This document shows, in pieces, positions 27,835-36,862 of a stretch of DNA of 64,000 bases. A model generated the notes under the pieces. The model was not told the origin of the DNA and made no database searches. It was given only the letters and a program-made list of their open reading frames with translations. Every line of letters starts with the position of its first letter. The stretch's first letter is position 1. Both the position numbers and the translations under genes were made by a program. Origin of the DNA: Nitrospirota bacterium (GTDB lineage: Bacteria > Nitrospirota > Nitrospiria > Nitrospirales > Nitrospiraceae); contig JAUXVD010000008.1 in the NCBI GenBank assembly GCA_030684575.1, positions 558,001 to 622,000 on the forward strand, given 5' to 3'.

Positions 27835-28692
27835 ATGAATGGGCAACAGATGATGGTCTGGGCAGGGCTGAGCCTGCTGGCAGGGGCCCTGTGCTTTGGG
27901 GCGGCAGAGCCACAGTCTTCGAAGGGCGGGCAGACTCTTTCGTCCGAGGTCGGTCGAGGAAGGGATGGCGCTCCGATGATGCGTATCCCTGCCGGTCCCT
28001 TCACCATGGGGAGCACTGATGGTCTCCCAAACGAGCGGCCTGAACATCGCGTCACGCTGGATGCCTTCTTCATCGATCAGTATGAAGTCACGCTCAGCCT
28101 CTATCGAAGGTTTTTAGAATCAGGAAAACACGAGTCTCCTCCAACCTGGGACGATGAGGCGGCGACGACGGTGGGAGATCGGCCCGCGACGGGGATGAAA
28201 TGGGAGTCAGCTGCGGCCTATTGCCGATGGACAGGGAAACGGCTTCCGACGGAGGCTGAGTGGGAGAAGGCTGCACGTGGGACCGACGGGCGCCGGTACC
28301 CCTGGGGAGACATGCAGCCCTTCGTCGATATTGCGAACTATAACCGGGGCATGTGGGTGAATGAAGCCATCACGTTGGTGGCGGTCACCAGCGGTCTTGA
28401 GGGCATGAGTGTGCGGCATGGGCTGAAAGAGGGCGGGAAGAGTCCCTTCGGTCTCTTCCATATGGCTGGGAACGCGGCAGAATGGGTGGCGGACTGGTAT
28501 GAGCGCGATTACTACGAGAAGACTCCTGAGCAAAACCCAGCCGGCCCGGCCACTGGTGAAAAACGAGTGATCCGGGGTGGATCGTGGGTAGACTTGCCGG
28601 CTGCCTTACGTGTGACTGCGCGGTTTTCAGCTGAGGCAGACTATGAGGATCGGACGATCGGATTTCGCTGTGCCATGAATGTGGCGAAGTGA
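27835..28692 (+). CDS. SUMF1/formylglycine-generating-enzyme-fold protein
   Basis: A 285-residue exported protein. The ATG at 27835 follows GGAGGTGGC; upstream in-frame starts at 27820 and 27823 are less well placed. A signal peptide (about 1-24) precedes an FGE-sulfatase domain (about 45-283) with the usual blocks: RIPAGPFTMGS, RVTLDAFFIDQYEVT, AYCRWTGKRLPTEAEWEKAARG, PWGD, GNAAEWVADWY and VIRGGSWVD, ending in RTIGFRCA. The paired cysteines of true formylglycine-generating enzymes near the C-terminus are not seen, so it is probably a C-type-lectin-fold binding or scaffold protein rather than an oxidase. Confidence 0.88.
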   Translation: MNGQQMMVWAGLSLLAGALCFGAAEPQSSKGGQTLSSEVGRGRDGAPMMRIPAGPFTMGSTDGLPNERPEHRVTLDAFFIDQYEVTLSLYRRFLESGKHESPPTWDDEAATTVGDRPATGMKWESAAAYCRWTGKRLPTEAEWEKAARGTDGRRYPWGDMQPFVDIANYNRGMWVNEAITLVAVTSGLEGMSVRHGLKEGGKSPFGLFHMAGNAAEWVADWYERDYYEKTPEQNPAGPATGEKRVIRGGSWVDLPAALRVTARFSAEADYEDRTIGFRCAMNVAK

Positions 28693-28795
28693 GTGCGGTC
28701 CGACTGGTATGGCTGGCGAAGTTCGCGATATCTAGGATGCCAGGTCTAATCAGCCACGATGTTTCATGGGATCACAACTCCGCCAGACTGTTTCT

Positions 28796-29287
28796 ATGAA
28801 CGATTCCATGCCTGAACGATTGCTTACACCTCTTATCATGATTGCGCTGGTGTTGGGGACCCTGTGGGCGCTCCACGCTATCAATTCATCTTCGGTGACG
28901 CCGGTGCTTGTCCCCTCGGTGGCGGCCCTTGTGCCGGACATGGTTCCGCTTGTCACGGGGGACGAGCCGATCGCAGAGATTTTCACCAAAGCCGGTTGCG
29001 CGGTGTGCCACACCGTCCCAGGTATTTCGGGAGCCGATGGGCGCGAGGGGCCGCCTCTCTTGTTAGGAGCCACTGGGCCTCTTCGGTTGGCCGATCCATC
29101 GTACCGGGGTCGTGCGCAGTCAGTGCATCAATATGTGATCGAGTCGGTGATCGAGCCGGGGGTGTTTGTTGTGGCGGGCTATCCAGATCACACCATGCCG
29201 ACATGGTATGGCGCGAAACTGAGCGCGCTCGCGTTAGAGAAAATTGCGTCGTACCTTGAGTTGCAAGGGATACCCGCCGTACCGTAG
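28796..29287 (+). CDS. Membrane-anchored c-type cytochrome
   Basis: A 163-residue monohaem cytochrome c. An N-terminal hydrophobic anchor (LLTPLIMIALVLGTLWAL) is followed by the haem motif CAVCH and, near the end, DHTMPTW, whose methionine is the probable sixth ligand. The helix LSALALEKIASYLELQG closes the fold. The start at 28796 is chosen over 28766 because it begins the anchor sooner; neither has a clear ribosome site. It would carry electrons on the outer face of the inner membrane. It follows the SUMF1-like gene by about 100 bases, with no obvious functional link. Confidence 0.85.
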   Translation: MNDSMPERLLTPLIMIALVLGTLWALHAINSSSVTPVLVPSVAALVPDMVPLVTGDEPIAEIFTKAGCAVCHTVPGISGADGREGPPLLLGATGPLRLADPSYRGRAQSVHQYVIESVIEPGVFVVAGYPDHTMPTWYGAKLSALALEKIASYLELQGIPAVP

Positions 29288-29326
29288 CCGCGATGGCTCT
29301 TGCCGGATTCGTGCAGGATGGTAGGA

Positions 29327-30502
29327 CTATCGTTTCCGTAGAGGAGTTACATTCCCCAAGGCTCCGCCTTGTATTTTAAACGCATTGTTTGACGTGTCGC
29401 TGGATTTTTTGTCGAGAAGTGCGTTCACCGCATCATCCCCTCTCAGACCTTCGATCTTGATCTTGAGCCGGAGATTGTTCGCGCTGTCGGCATTGATCAA
29501 GGCCTGTTCGAGCGAGATCCGTTCTTCCTTGTAGAGCTGGAAGAGGACGTGATCGAACGTTTGACAGCCTTCCTCCACGCCCTGCTCCATCGCCTCTTTC
29601 AGCGAATCGACTTCGGACTTCTTGATGAGGTCTTTAATGCGAGGCGTATCCAACATGATTTCCAGTGCCGGAGCCCGCTTCCCGTCGATGGACGGCACGA
29701 GCCGCTGTGAGATGATGGCGCGGAGATTCAGGGAGAGCTGGAGATAAATCTGTGCATGCCGCTCTACCGGGAAAAAGTTCATGATGCGCTCGATGGCCTG
29801 GTTCGCGTTATTCGAGTGGAGTGTGCCGATGCAGAGGTGTCCGGTTTCCGCAAAGGTGATTGCGGCTTCCATCGTTTCCGTGTCCCGGATTTCTCCGATC
29901 AGAATCACGTCCGGTGCCTGCCGCAGGGTATTCTTGAGCGCATTTTGAAAGGAAAGCGTGTCGAAGCCCACTTCACGTTGTGTAATGAGCGACCGCTTGT
30001 GATTGTGGACGAACTCGATCGGGTCTTCTACTGTGACGATATGGCCGGGATGGACGGTGTTGCGGTGGTCGATCATGGCGGCAAGGGTGGTGGATTTCCC
30101 GGAACCGGTCGCTCCGACGACGAGCACCAACCCGCGCTTTGTCATGGCGATGTCTTTGACGATCGGAGGCAGGCCCAACTGCTCGACGGTCTGAATCTCG
30201 GCCTTGATATGCCGGAAGACCAAGCCGACGTTCCCTCGTTGCCGGAAAATATTGACGCGGAAACGGCCGAGCTCTTTGTAATAGAGCGCCAGGTTCATTT
30301 CCATCTTTTCCTCGAATTCTCCGCGCTGCTGGCCGCGCATCAGCGCCAGTGCGAGGGCTTCGAGTTGTTCGTTGGTAAACGGCGGTGCGTCGGTTTGTTG
30401 TGTCGAGCCGTGGACGCGATAGGCCGGAGCTGAATCGACGGTCAGATACAGGTCTGACGCTTCCTGATCCACCATGACTTTCAAGAGACTGCGAACATCC
30501 AT
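29327..30502 (-). CDS. pilU: PilT/PilU-type type IV pilus retraction ATPase
   Basis: A 391-residue hexameric secretion ATPase. It has Walker A GATGSGKST, the Asp box (VTVEDPIEFVH), Walker B (VILIGEIRD) and the His box (TGHLCIGTLHSN). The longer C-terminal tail and GATGSGKST in place of GPTGSGKST fit PilU, the accessory retraction motor, rather than PilT. The true PilT is encoded 30 bases upstream on the same strand. The symbol is inferred from this pairing and the sequence character. Confidence 0.85.
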   Translation of the reverse strand: MDVRSLLKVMVDQEASDLYLTVDSAPAYRVHGSTQQTDAPPFTNEQLEALALALMRGQQRGEFEEKMEMNLALYYKELGRFRVNIFRQRGNVGLVFRHIKAEIQTVEQLGLPPIVKDIAMTKRGLVLVVGATGSGKSTTLAAMIDHRNTVHPGHIVTVEDPIEFVHNHKRSLITQREVGFDTLSFQNALKNTLRQAPDVILIGEIRDTETMEAAITFAETGHLCIGTLHSNNANQAIERIMNFFPVERHAQIYLQLSLNLRAIISQRLVPSIDGKRAPALEIMLDTPRIKDLIKKSEVDSLKEAMEQGVEEGCQTFDHVLFQLYKEERISLEQALINADSANNLRLKIKIEGLRGDDAVNALLDKKSSDTSNNAFKIQGGALGNVTPLRKR

Positions 30503-30532
30503 TGTGACCCCCGGTTCCCTCGGCTAAGTGTC

Positions 30533-31591
30533 TTAGGCTGCGCCGCCCATCGCGGACGTAAACAGGTTGGGATTCATACTGCGCGATTGGGCCTCACCCT
30601 TGGTGACGAGGCCACGGGTCACTAAATCAACCAGTGCCATGTCCATCGTTTGCATGCCGTCTTTCTGGCTGGCCTGCATGATCCCAGGGATCTGGTGCAA
30701 CTTGCCCTCGCGAATGAGATTTCTGACCGCGGTCGTCGCGACCATAATTTCGAGGGCGGCGACACGGCCGCCAGATTTTTTCTTCAACAGAGTCTGTGTG
30801 ATGACGGCTTCCAGCGCCTCGGCGATCTGGGTGCGAATCTGAGACTGTTGGTTGGGGGGGAAGGCATCGATGATGCGGTCGATGGTTTTCGGTGCACTGG
30901 ACGTGTGGAGTGTGCCGAAGACCAGATGTCCCGTTTCTGCAGCAGTCAACGCGAGTTGGATGGTGTCCAGGTCGCGCATTTCACCCACGAGGATGATGTC
31001 CGGGTCTTCGCGGAGCGCGGACTTCAACGCATTGGCGAACGACAGGGTATGGACGCCCAGCTCTCGCTGGTTGACCAGGCATTTCTTGGTCTTATGGACG
31101 AACTCGATCGGATCCTCAATGGTGATGATGTGGCCTTCGAAGGTGTTGTTCAGGTAATCGACCATGGAGGCGAGCGTCGTCGATTTGCCCGATCCGGTTG
31201 GGCCAGTCACAAGGATCAACCCCTTTTCCCGATCGCAGAGCTGCCGCACGATAGGAGGCATGCCGAGTTTTTCCATCGGAATGATCTCGGTGGGGATGTT
31301 TCGGAAAACGGCGCCAAGACCACGATTCTGGACGAAAACATTGACGCGGAATCGAGCGATGTCACCCAGTTCAAAGGAAAAGTCGCACTCGCGTTTTTCC
31401 TCGAAGTTCTTCCGCTGGGTATCGCTCATCATGTCATAGATCAGTGAATGCGTTTCCTCCGTAGTCAACGGAGGATGATCGAGTTTTTTGAGGTCCCCGT
31501 TCATCCGGATCATGGGTGGTTCACCGGCGCTGATGTGACAATCCGATGCGCCCTCCTTTGCTGTGAAGGTCAGGAGTTTCGATATATCCAT
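30533..31591 (-). CDS. pilT: Type IV pilus retraction ATPase PilT
   Basis: A 352-residue ATPase that depolymerises type IV pili at the inner-membrane base and drives twitching. Walker A GPTGSGKST, Asp box ITIEDPIEFVH, Walker B ILVGEMRD, and the His box HLVFGTLHTSSAPKTIDR are all present. The C-terminal retraction region contains AALEIMVATTAVRNLIREGK, the AIRNLIRE-type motif needed for retraction. It forms an operon with the PilU-like gene. A pilin and an ABC transporter pair linked to pilus biogenesis lie 12 kb away. Confidence 0.95.
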   Translation of the reverse strand: MDISKLLTFTAKEGASDCHISAGEPPMIRMNGDLKKLDHPPLTTEETHSLIYDMMSDTQRKNFEEKRECDFSFELGDIARFRVNVFVQNRGLGAVFRNIPTEIIPMEKLGMPPIVRQLCDREKGLILVTGPTGSGKSTTLASMVDYLNNTFEGHIITIEDPIEFVHKTKKCLVNQRELGVHTLSFANALKSALREDPDIILVGEMRDLDTIQLALTAAETGHLVFGTLHTSSAPKTIDRIIDAFPPNQQSQIRTQIAEALEAVITQTLLKKKSGGRVAALEIMVATTAVRNLIREGKLHQIPGIMQASQKDGMQTMDMALVDLVTRGLVTKGEAQSRSMNPNLFTSAMGGAA

Positions 31592-31728
31592 GAAGAGGAC
31601 TCCTCGGTAAGAAAGGATAAGAATGGACAGGGCACGGGTTTGTCAGCCTCAGTACCACTTGTGTGCATGATGCCACAGGGTGATGGGAAAGCAAGGAAAT
31701 AGCCGGAAGTGTCTGCCCGAATTCTCGG

Positions 31729-32889
31729 TCAGATCAGTCCCGCCGATTGCCCTGCGCGCTGAAAGGCTGCCAGTGCTTGATCGATGTGGCTAGAGTGGTG
31801 CTCCGAGGTCACCGTGACGCGGATACGGCTAGTGGCGTCCGGAACGGTGGGAGGTCGAATGGCCGGAGCGTAGAGGCCTTCTGCAAACAGATGCTCGGCA
31901 AAGGAGAGAGCGGTTTCAGCGCTGCCGACGAGGATCGGTATGATCGGGCTGACGCTGGGAGAGAGGGTGAATCCCATTTGTGTCAGCCCGGTGAACAGTC
32001 GTTCACGGTTCGTCCACAAGCGCGCCCGTCGCTCCGGCTCTCGTTGGATGATCCGTAAGGCTGCCGTGACGGCGGCAGCCGAACTTGGTGGCGGGGCCGT
32101 CGTAAAGATGAACGACCGGCTCGTGTTCATCAGATACTGGATTAACGTCGAGGGCCCGGCGATGTATGCGCCACTACTGCCGAAGGCCTTACCTAAGGTC
32201 CCCATCTGAAACGGGATCTGTGTATCAAGCCCGAAGTGTTCGACCGACCCTCGCCCATGCGGACCCATCACGCCTGTGCCGTGAGCATCATCGATATAGA
32301 GGTCAGCCTCATACTCCTGGGCGAGCCGGTTGAGTTCGGGCAACGGTGCGAGGTCTCCGTCCATACTGAACAGGCCGTCGGTCACAATCAGGGTGCGCCG
32401 TGGCTGGCGTCTTGCGGCCAGGAGAGACTGTAGGTGATCGGTATCGTTGTGACGATAGATGCGAAAGTCGGCTGCGCTCAGCCGGCATCCGTCGATCAGG
32501 CTGGCATGGCAGAGGCGATCGGCGAGGATCAATCCGCCTCGTCCGATCAATGCAGGGATAGTTCCGATGTTGGCCAGATAGCCAGAGCCATAGGTCAGGG
32601 CGGCCTCTGTCCCCTTGAACTGTGCCAATGCGGTGTCCAATTCTTGATGCGGTGGTAATGAGCCTGAGACCAACCGTGCGGCTCCAGATCCGGCACCAAA
32701 TCGTTGCGTCGCCTCGACGGCGGCCTGAATCACCTCCGGATGCATGGCCAATCCTAAATAATCGTTCGAGGCGAAGAGCAGCATTTGGCGTCCGGCCATT
32801 TCAACGACCGGGCCGACGCCGGAATGGAGCGGCGTGAGCCGTCTGGTAAGATGTCGCGCGGCCAACTCGTCGAGCTGTTTATTAAACAT
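31729..32889 (-). CDS. bioF: 8-amino-7-oxononanoate synthase
   Basis: A PLP enzyme of the alpha-oxoamine synthase family that joins pimeloyl-ACP/CoA and alanine in biotin synthesis. The 386 residues are standard. The PLP lysine lies in MGTLGKAFGSSGAY, and the cofactor contacts SNDYLGLA, YGSGYLAN and YIDDAHGTGVMG are conserved. A glycine-dependent relative (Kbl) is less likely because the N-terminal LFASNDYLGLA and the overall pattern match BioF. No other biotin gene is close. The gene is 137 bases upstream of pilT on the same strand, with an uncertain operon relation. Confidence 0.9.
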   Translation of the reverse strand: MFNKQLDELAARHLTRRLTPLHSGVGPVVEMAGRQMLLFASNDYLGLAMHPEVIQAAVEATQRFGAGSGAARLVSGSLPPHQELDTALAQFKGTEAALTYGSGYLANIGTIPALIGRGGLILADRLCHASLIDGCRLSAADFRIYRHNDTDHLQSLLAARRQPRRTLIVTDGLFSMDGDLAPLPELNRLAQEYEADLYIDDAHGTGVMGPHGRGSVEHFGLDTQIPFQMGTLGKAFGSSGAYIAGPSTLIQYLMNTSRSFIFTTAPPPSSAAAVTAALRIIQREPERRARLWTNRERLFTGLTQMGFTLSPSVSPIIPILVGSAETALSFAEHLFAEGLYAPAIRPPTVPDATSRIRVTVTSEHHSSHIDQALAAFQRAGQSAGLI

Positions 32890-33016
32890 AGTGTCTGAGT
32901 ACCATCTGAAAACTGAGAGAAATCCACTGCCTCATTGACAAGCTTGTGACATCCTTAGTATAAGGCGCGGACAGTATTTGACGAAACGGATCTCGCCCTC
33001 TTCAACGAATCTATCC

Positions 33017-33823
33017 ATGAGCTACCGCATTAAGGTCCCGGCAAAAGTTTTTCCGGTCGATGAAGCTCACATGTTGAGCGGGCTTGACCATACGCTGCAC
33101 CGACTGCAGGACTATCGGCGCCCCTTGCTGGTCGGTTTGGGGGTGTTGGTGCTTGCGGCTGTCGTGGTTGGCGGGGTGTTCTATGTTGACCGCCAGGCCG
33201 CGCAGAAGGCTCAAGATCTTGACCGTGAGGCGATGCGCTTCTTGACCGCTCCTTCCGCCAGCGATCCTCAAAAGGCCGATCATGCGCTCAAGGAAGCGAT
33301 CACGCGGTATCGGCAAGTGGTCGATCAATATCCTCGAACCCCCTCAGCCCCACTGGCGTTGTATCATTTGGGAAATACGTTGGTCCAGACCAATGAATTG
33401 AGTGCGGCCATTGAGGCCTACCAGCGCTTCTTGATGTTATACGGTTCGAATCCCTCAATGGTAGGGCTTGTACAGCAACGGTTGGCCTATGTGTATTTGC
33501 TCAAGGGAGACCGGGATTTAGCTGCTAAGGCACTGACCGCCATCTTGGAGACCCCCGGCACGCTGAATCGCGATCAGGCTTTGTTTGAGCTGGCGCGGCT
33601 GGAAGAGTCTCAGTCGCGGCCAGAAGGGGCGTTAGCCCATTATCAGGAGCTGATCAAGACCTATCCAAGTTCTCCCTTCGCCAGTGAGGCGACGATCAGG
33701 ACCAAAGTCATGGATGTGAAAAAGTCCCAGGAGTCGACGTCTGCGCCATCGTCGATGGCTCCGGCTGGTGCTGCACCACAGAAGAGTTCTGCTTCTCCTT
33801 CTCCTAAGCCTGGCAAGAAGTAA
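33017..33823 (+). CDS. Membrane-anchored TPR protein (YfgM/YbgF-like)
   Basis: A 268-residue protein starting at MSYRIKVPAKVF. After ~35 cytosolic residues a single helix (LLVGLGVLVLAAVVVGGVFYV) anchors it. The periplasmic part holds about four TPR-like units (ALKEAITRYRQVVDQYPRTP, ALYHLGNTLVQTNELSAAIEAY, AYVYLLKGDRDLAAKAL, ARLEESQSRPEGALAHYQEL). The tail is Ser/Pro/Ala-rich. The arrangement is that of YfgM and related envelope scaffold proteins. It is divergent from bioF, so the 127-bp gap between them should hold both promoters. Confidence 0.8.
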   Translation: MSYRIKVPAKVFPVDEAHMLSGLDHTLHRLQDYRRPLLVGLGVLVLAAVVVGGVFYVDRQAAQKAQDLDREAMRFLTAPSASDPQKADHALKEAITRYRQVVDQYPRTPSAPLALYHLGNTLVQTNELSAAIEAYQRFLMLYGSNPSMVGLVQQRLAYVYLLKGDRDLAAKALTAILETPGTLNRDQALFELARLEESQSRPEGALAHYQELIKTYPSSPFASEATIRTKVMDVKKSQESTSAPSSMAPAGAAPQKSSASPSPKPGKK

Positions 33824-34017
33824 TCCTAGCCGACAACGTTCTACGTTGATATCTGCAACTTATCCTGAGCCTGTTGCCGTGTCACAGCTATGGGTGTCGA
33901 ACTTCTCGTGAACTTACCTGAGATCGTTTTTTGTAATCTGTTAAACCGGCAGGCCGATTGCTGCCTCGGCTGGTGGTTTACTCTGCTCTGTGAGTCAGAG
34001 GGTAGGGAAGGCCGGAT

Positions 34018-35382
34018 CTAGCGACTGATGACGAGAAAGTCACCTGGTCGAATGGTCGGGCTGGAAAGATTATTCTTCGTCTTGAGCGTCTTGAGGGGGA
34101 TGCGAAACCGTTTCGATACTTTTTCCAGCGTGTCTCCCACGCGAACTTTATACCAGCGAGAGGGGCCGGCTGCGGCAAAACGCGCCTTTTCCGGGAGTTG
34201 CGGAAACTTATAGGATGGGATGCGATCAAGGAGCTGCTCCACCTTCGCTTTCATTCCCACCGGTACTTTGAGGTGGTAGGTCTCGTTGCCAGGAGGTGTC
34301 GCGTCTCGACGCAGCTCAGGATTGAGGAGCCGGAGTTCCTCATATGGAATGCCGGTTACATTGGCGATGGCGCGGAAATGGACGGTTCGAGTGATGATGG
34401 CCTCGTCAAACTCATGGGGGGCAGCGGACTCCTGCGTAAAGCCGTATCGATCAGGATTCCGGGCGATGATCGTTGCGGCCATGAACCGCGGCACGTACTC
34501 CTTCGTTTCCTTCCGAATCAATCGAGTCTTGGAAATTTCTGAAAAACTTTCGGCCTGGGCTTTGTGGAGGGCTCGCATCACCTTACCTTCTCCGGCATTG
34601 TAGGCGGCCATCGCGAGCGGCCAGGCGCCAAAGAGGTCATAGAGATCGCGGAGGTACCGTGCCGCAGCGACCGTTGACTTGATGGGGTCTCGCCGTTCGT
34701 CCACATAGTTATCGACGCGGAGCCCATAGGCCTTGGCCGTGCCCTGCATGAACTGCCAGGGGCCTGTGGCTTTGGCTCGGGAGTAGGCGTAGGGGTTGAA
34801 TCCGCTCTCCACCAGCGAAAGGTAGACCAGATCGCTGGGGAGATGAAACTCCGAGAAGATTTTATCGACGAGTGGCCGATAGCGGCTGAGCCGGAGGAGC
34901 CATTGCTCGAAGCGATCATGGATGCCGGTATTGAAGTAGCGAATATGAGCCTGGACGGAGGAGTCCATGACGATCGGCATATCGTAGTCGGCATATTCCG
35001 CTGTCGCGCTTCGAGGGGCGTCTTGCGTCGGGGCCAGTTCAGCCGGAGGATTCAAGGCATCTGAAAAACGTGCGGTTGCTGGAGAGTTTCCCGCTGGGTT
35101 CAGCTGTAAGAGGTCTTCGGCCCGCGGAACGCTGCTCGTCCGTATGGAGGGAGCGTTGGTGCCTTCCGTTGCCGGGCCTACCGTATCGAGCGGGACGAGA
35201 TTGCCGTCCGGGTCGTCTGCTGCTGATGCGGTCTCGTCCAGAACTGTGGACAGATCGGCTATAGCGGGTTCGGGAAGCACGGCGCTGTGCCCGTCCATCG
35301 GCAGAGAGAGGCTGAACCACATTCCAAGGAAGAGTGCAATAGGGAGGGCGGCATGTCTTAGCCTGAGCGGCGTCGTTGACAT
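34018..35382 (-). CDS. mltD: MltD-like lytic transglycosylase with LysM
   Basis: A periplasmic murein hydrolase of 454 residues from the Met at 35382, chosen because it opens a good signal peptide (RLRHAALPIALFLGMWFSLSL); in-frame Mets at 35418 and 35517 are possible. The SLT domain has the catalytic glutamate in LSLVESGFNPYA followed by ATGPWQFMQGTAKAYGL and AMAAYNAGEGKV. One LysM peptidoglycan-binding domain closes the protein (YKVRVGDTLEKVSKRF ... IRPGDFLVI). It cuts the glycan strand to 1,6-anhydromuramic ends and would help insert envelope machines such as pili. Confidence 0.9.
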   Translation of the reverse strand: MSTTPLRLRHAALPIALFLGMWFSLSLPMDGHSAVLPEPAIADLSTVLDETASAADDPDGNLVPLDTVGPATEGTNAPSIRTSSVPRAEDLLQLNPAGNSPATARFSDALNPPAELAPTQDAPRSATAEYADYDMPIVMDSSVQAHIRYFNTGIHDRFEQWLLRLSRYRPLVDKIFSEFHLPSDLVYLSLVESGFNPYAYSRAKATGPWQFMQGTAKAYGLRVDNYVDERRDPIKSTVAAARYLRDLYDLFGAWPLAMAAYNAGEGKVMRALHKAQAESFSEISKTRLIRKETKEYVPRFMAATIIARNPDRYGFTQESAAPHEFDEAIITRTVHFRAIANVTGIPYEELRLLNPELRRDATPPGNETYHLKVPVGMKAKVEQLLDRIPSYKFPQLPEKARFAAAGPSRWYKVRVGDTLEKVSKRFRIPLKTLKTKNNLSSPTIRPGDFLVISR

Positions 35383-35685
35383 GCGTTGGCTATCAGTCTG
35401 GTATTTGAAGTTCAACATGTTCTGTAAGGGTAGACTATCGAGCGACCTCGCGCTTGTCAAGGAATTGCAAGAGGATTGGCATTCTGTTCGTGGGGATATG
35501 GTGGTCTGCGCGCTCACGTTCGCACGAAATCATGCGTGGGCATCACGTCGGAAACTGGAGGGAAGAACCGTCTGAAAACACGCGTGCCCACGTGGTTCCT
35601 TGCCTTGACAGCTTTTGGGAGGCAATGGTATCGTCCCCCCTTCCTGCGTAGGATTTTTCACGTTTTATCCGAGGAGGATCCGTCG
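35383..35685. other. 303-bp spacer between divergent genes
   Basis: This gap holds the start regions of the lytic transglycosylase (minus) and the aminotransferase (plus). I see no RNA gene, no strong hairpin and no supportable small gene. A GAGGAGG site at 35671-35677 serves the aminotransferase. Confidence 0.5.
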
Positions 35686-36825
35686 ATGCTGAAGCGGTAT
35701 TTGCTAGCCCCAGGTCCCACGCCTGTGCCCCCTGAAGTGTTGTTGGCCATGGCGCGACCCATGTTCCATCACCGTGCTCCCGAGTTCGATAAGGTGTTTG
35801 CGGAAGTTCGTGATGGACTGAAGTGGCTGTTTCAAACGAAAAATAACGTGCTGATGCTGGCGGCATCCGGAACCGGAGGCATGGAAGGTTCGGTCTCGAA
35901 TTTTCTTTCTCCCGGCGACAAGGCACTCACCATTAATGGCGGGAAGTTCGGAGAACGGTGGACGAAGCTCTGTAAGACGTTCGGCGCAGAGGTCACCGAG
36001 ATTAAGGTGGAGTGGGGACAGGCCGTCGATCCACAGCTGGTAGCAGATGCCCTGAAGAAAGATCCTGGAATTAAAGCGGTCTATGTGCAGGCGAGTGAAA
36101 CCTCGACCGGCGTGGCGCACGACATTAAGGCGCTGGCGGAAATCGTGAAGCCCTATAGCGAAACGATTCTCGTGGTGGATGCCATTACGGCCCTCGGCGT
36201 GTTCGACATCAAGACCGATGAATGGGGGATCGATGTCGTGATCACAGGGTCGCAGAAGGCGCTGATGCTCCCTCCTGGCCTGGCATTCGTGAGCGTGAGT
36301 GATAAAGCCTGGCAATTGGCGGACAAAGCGAAGAACACCGCATTCTATTTCAATTTCAAGAAAGAGCATGAGAATCAGCAGAAGAATCAGACGGCCTATA
36401 CTCCGGCCGTATCTCTGATCGTCGGGTTGCAGGAAGTGTTGAAGATGATGCGAGCGGAAGGGCTCGAGGGCGTGTTCGGGCGTCAAGCCATGCTCGCGAA
36501 GGCCATGCGCGAAGGGTTAAAGGGTGCCGGGTTGGCGTTGCTTCCCAAAGATTCGCCCAGCGATGCCCTCACTGCTGTTTTAGCGCCGGAGGGCGTGGAT
36601 GGTCAGGCGATCTACAAGAACCTGCGCGTGCAATACGGTATTACAGCGGCCGGTGGGCAAGACCATTTGAAGGGGAAGATCTTCCGGCTCTCCCATATGG
36701 GCTACATGGACCGTTTCGATGTCATCATGGCGGTGGCGGCTGTCGAGATGGTTCTCAAAGGTCTGGGTCATCCGGTGAAGCTTGGAAGCGGCGTGGCGAA
36801 GGCGCAAGAAATTTTGATGGCGTAG
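35686..36825 (+). CDS. Class V aminotransferase (serine/alanine-glyoxylate type)
   Basis: A 379-residue PLP enzyme starting after GAGGAGG. The N-terminus MLKRYLLAPGPTPVPPEV is typical of the alanine/serine-glyoxylate aminotransferase group. The PLP lysine lies in TGSQKALMLPPGLAF; other contacts are SGTGGMEGSVSN and VVDAITALGVFDI. It may transaminate serine or 3-phospho-serine-pathway intermediates. The serA gene begins 37 bases later in the same direction, so the two probably make an operon for serine and glycine metabolism. Confidence 0.9.
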   Translation: MLKRYLLAPGPTPVPPEVLLAMARPMFHHRAPEFDKVFAEVRDGLKWLFQTKNNVLMLAASGTGGMEGSVSNFLSPGDKALTINGGKFGERWTKLCKTFGAEVTEIKVEWGQAVDPQLVADALKKDPGIKAVYVQASETSTGVAHDIKALAEIVKPYSETILVVDAITALGVFDIKTDEWGIDVVITGSQKALMLPPGLAFVSVSDKAWQLADKAKNTAFYFNFKKEHENQQKNQTAYTPAVSLIVGLQEVLKMMRAEGLEGVFGRQAMLAKAMREGLKGAGLALLPKDSPSDALTAVLAPEGVDGQAIYKNLRVQYGITAAGGQDHLKGKIFRLSHMGYMDRFDVIMAVAAVEMVLKGLGHPVKLGSGVAKAQEILMA

Positions 36826-36862
36826 CGGGTACGTCTCGGAACTTATATATAGGGCAGGCACA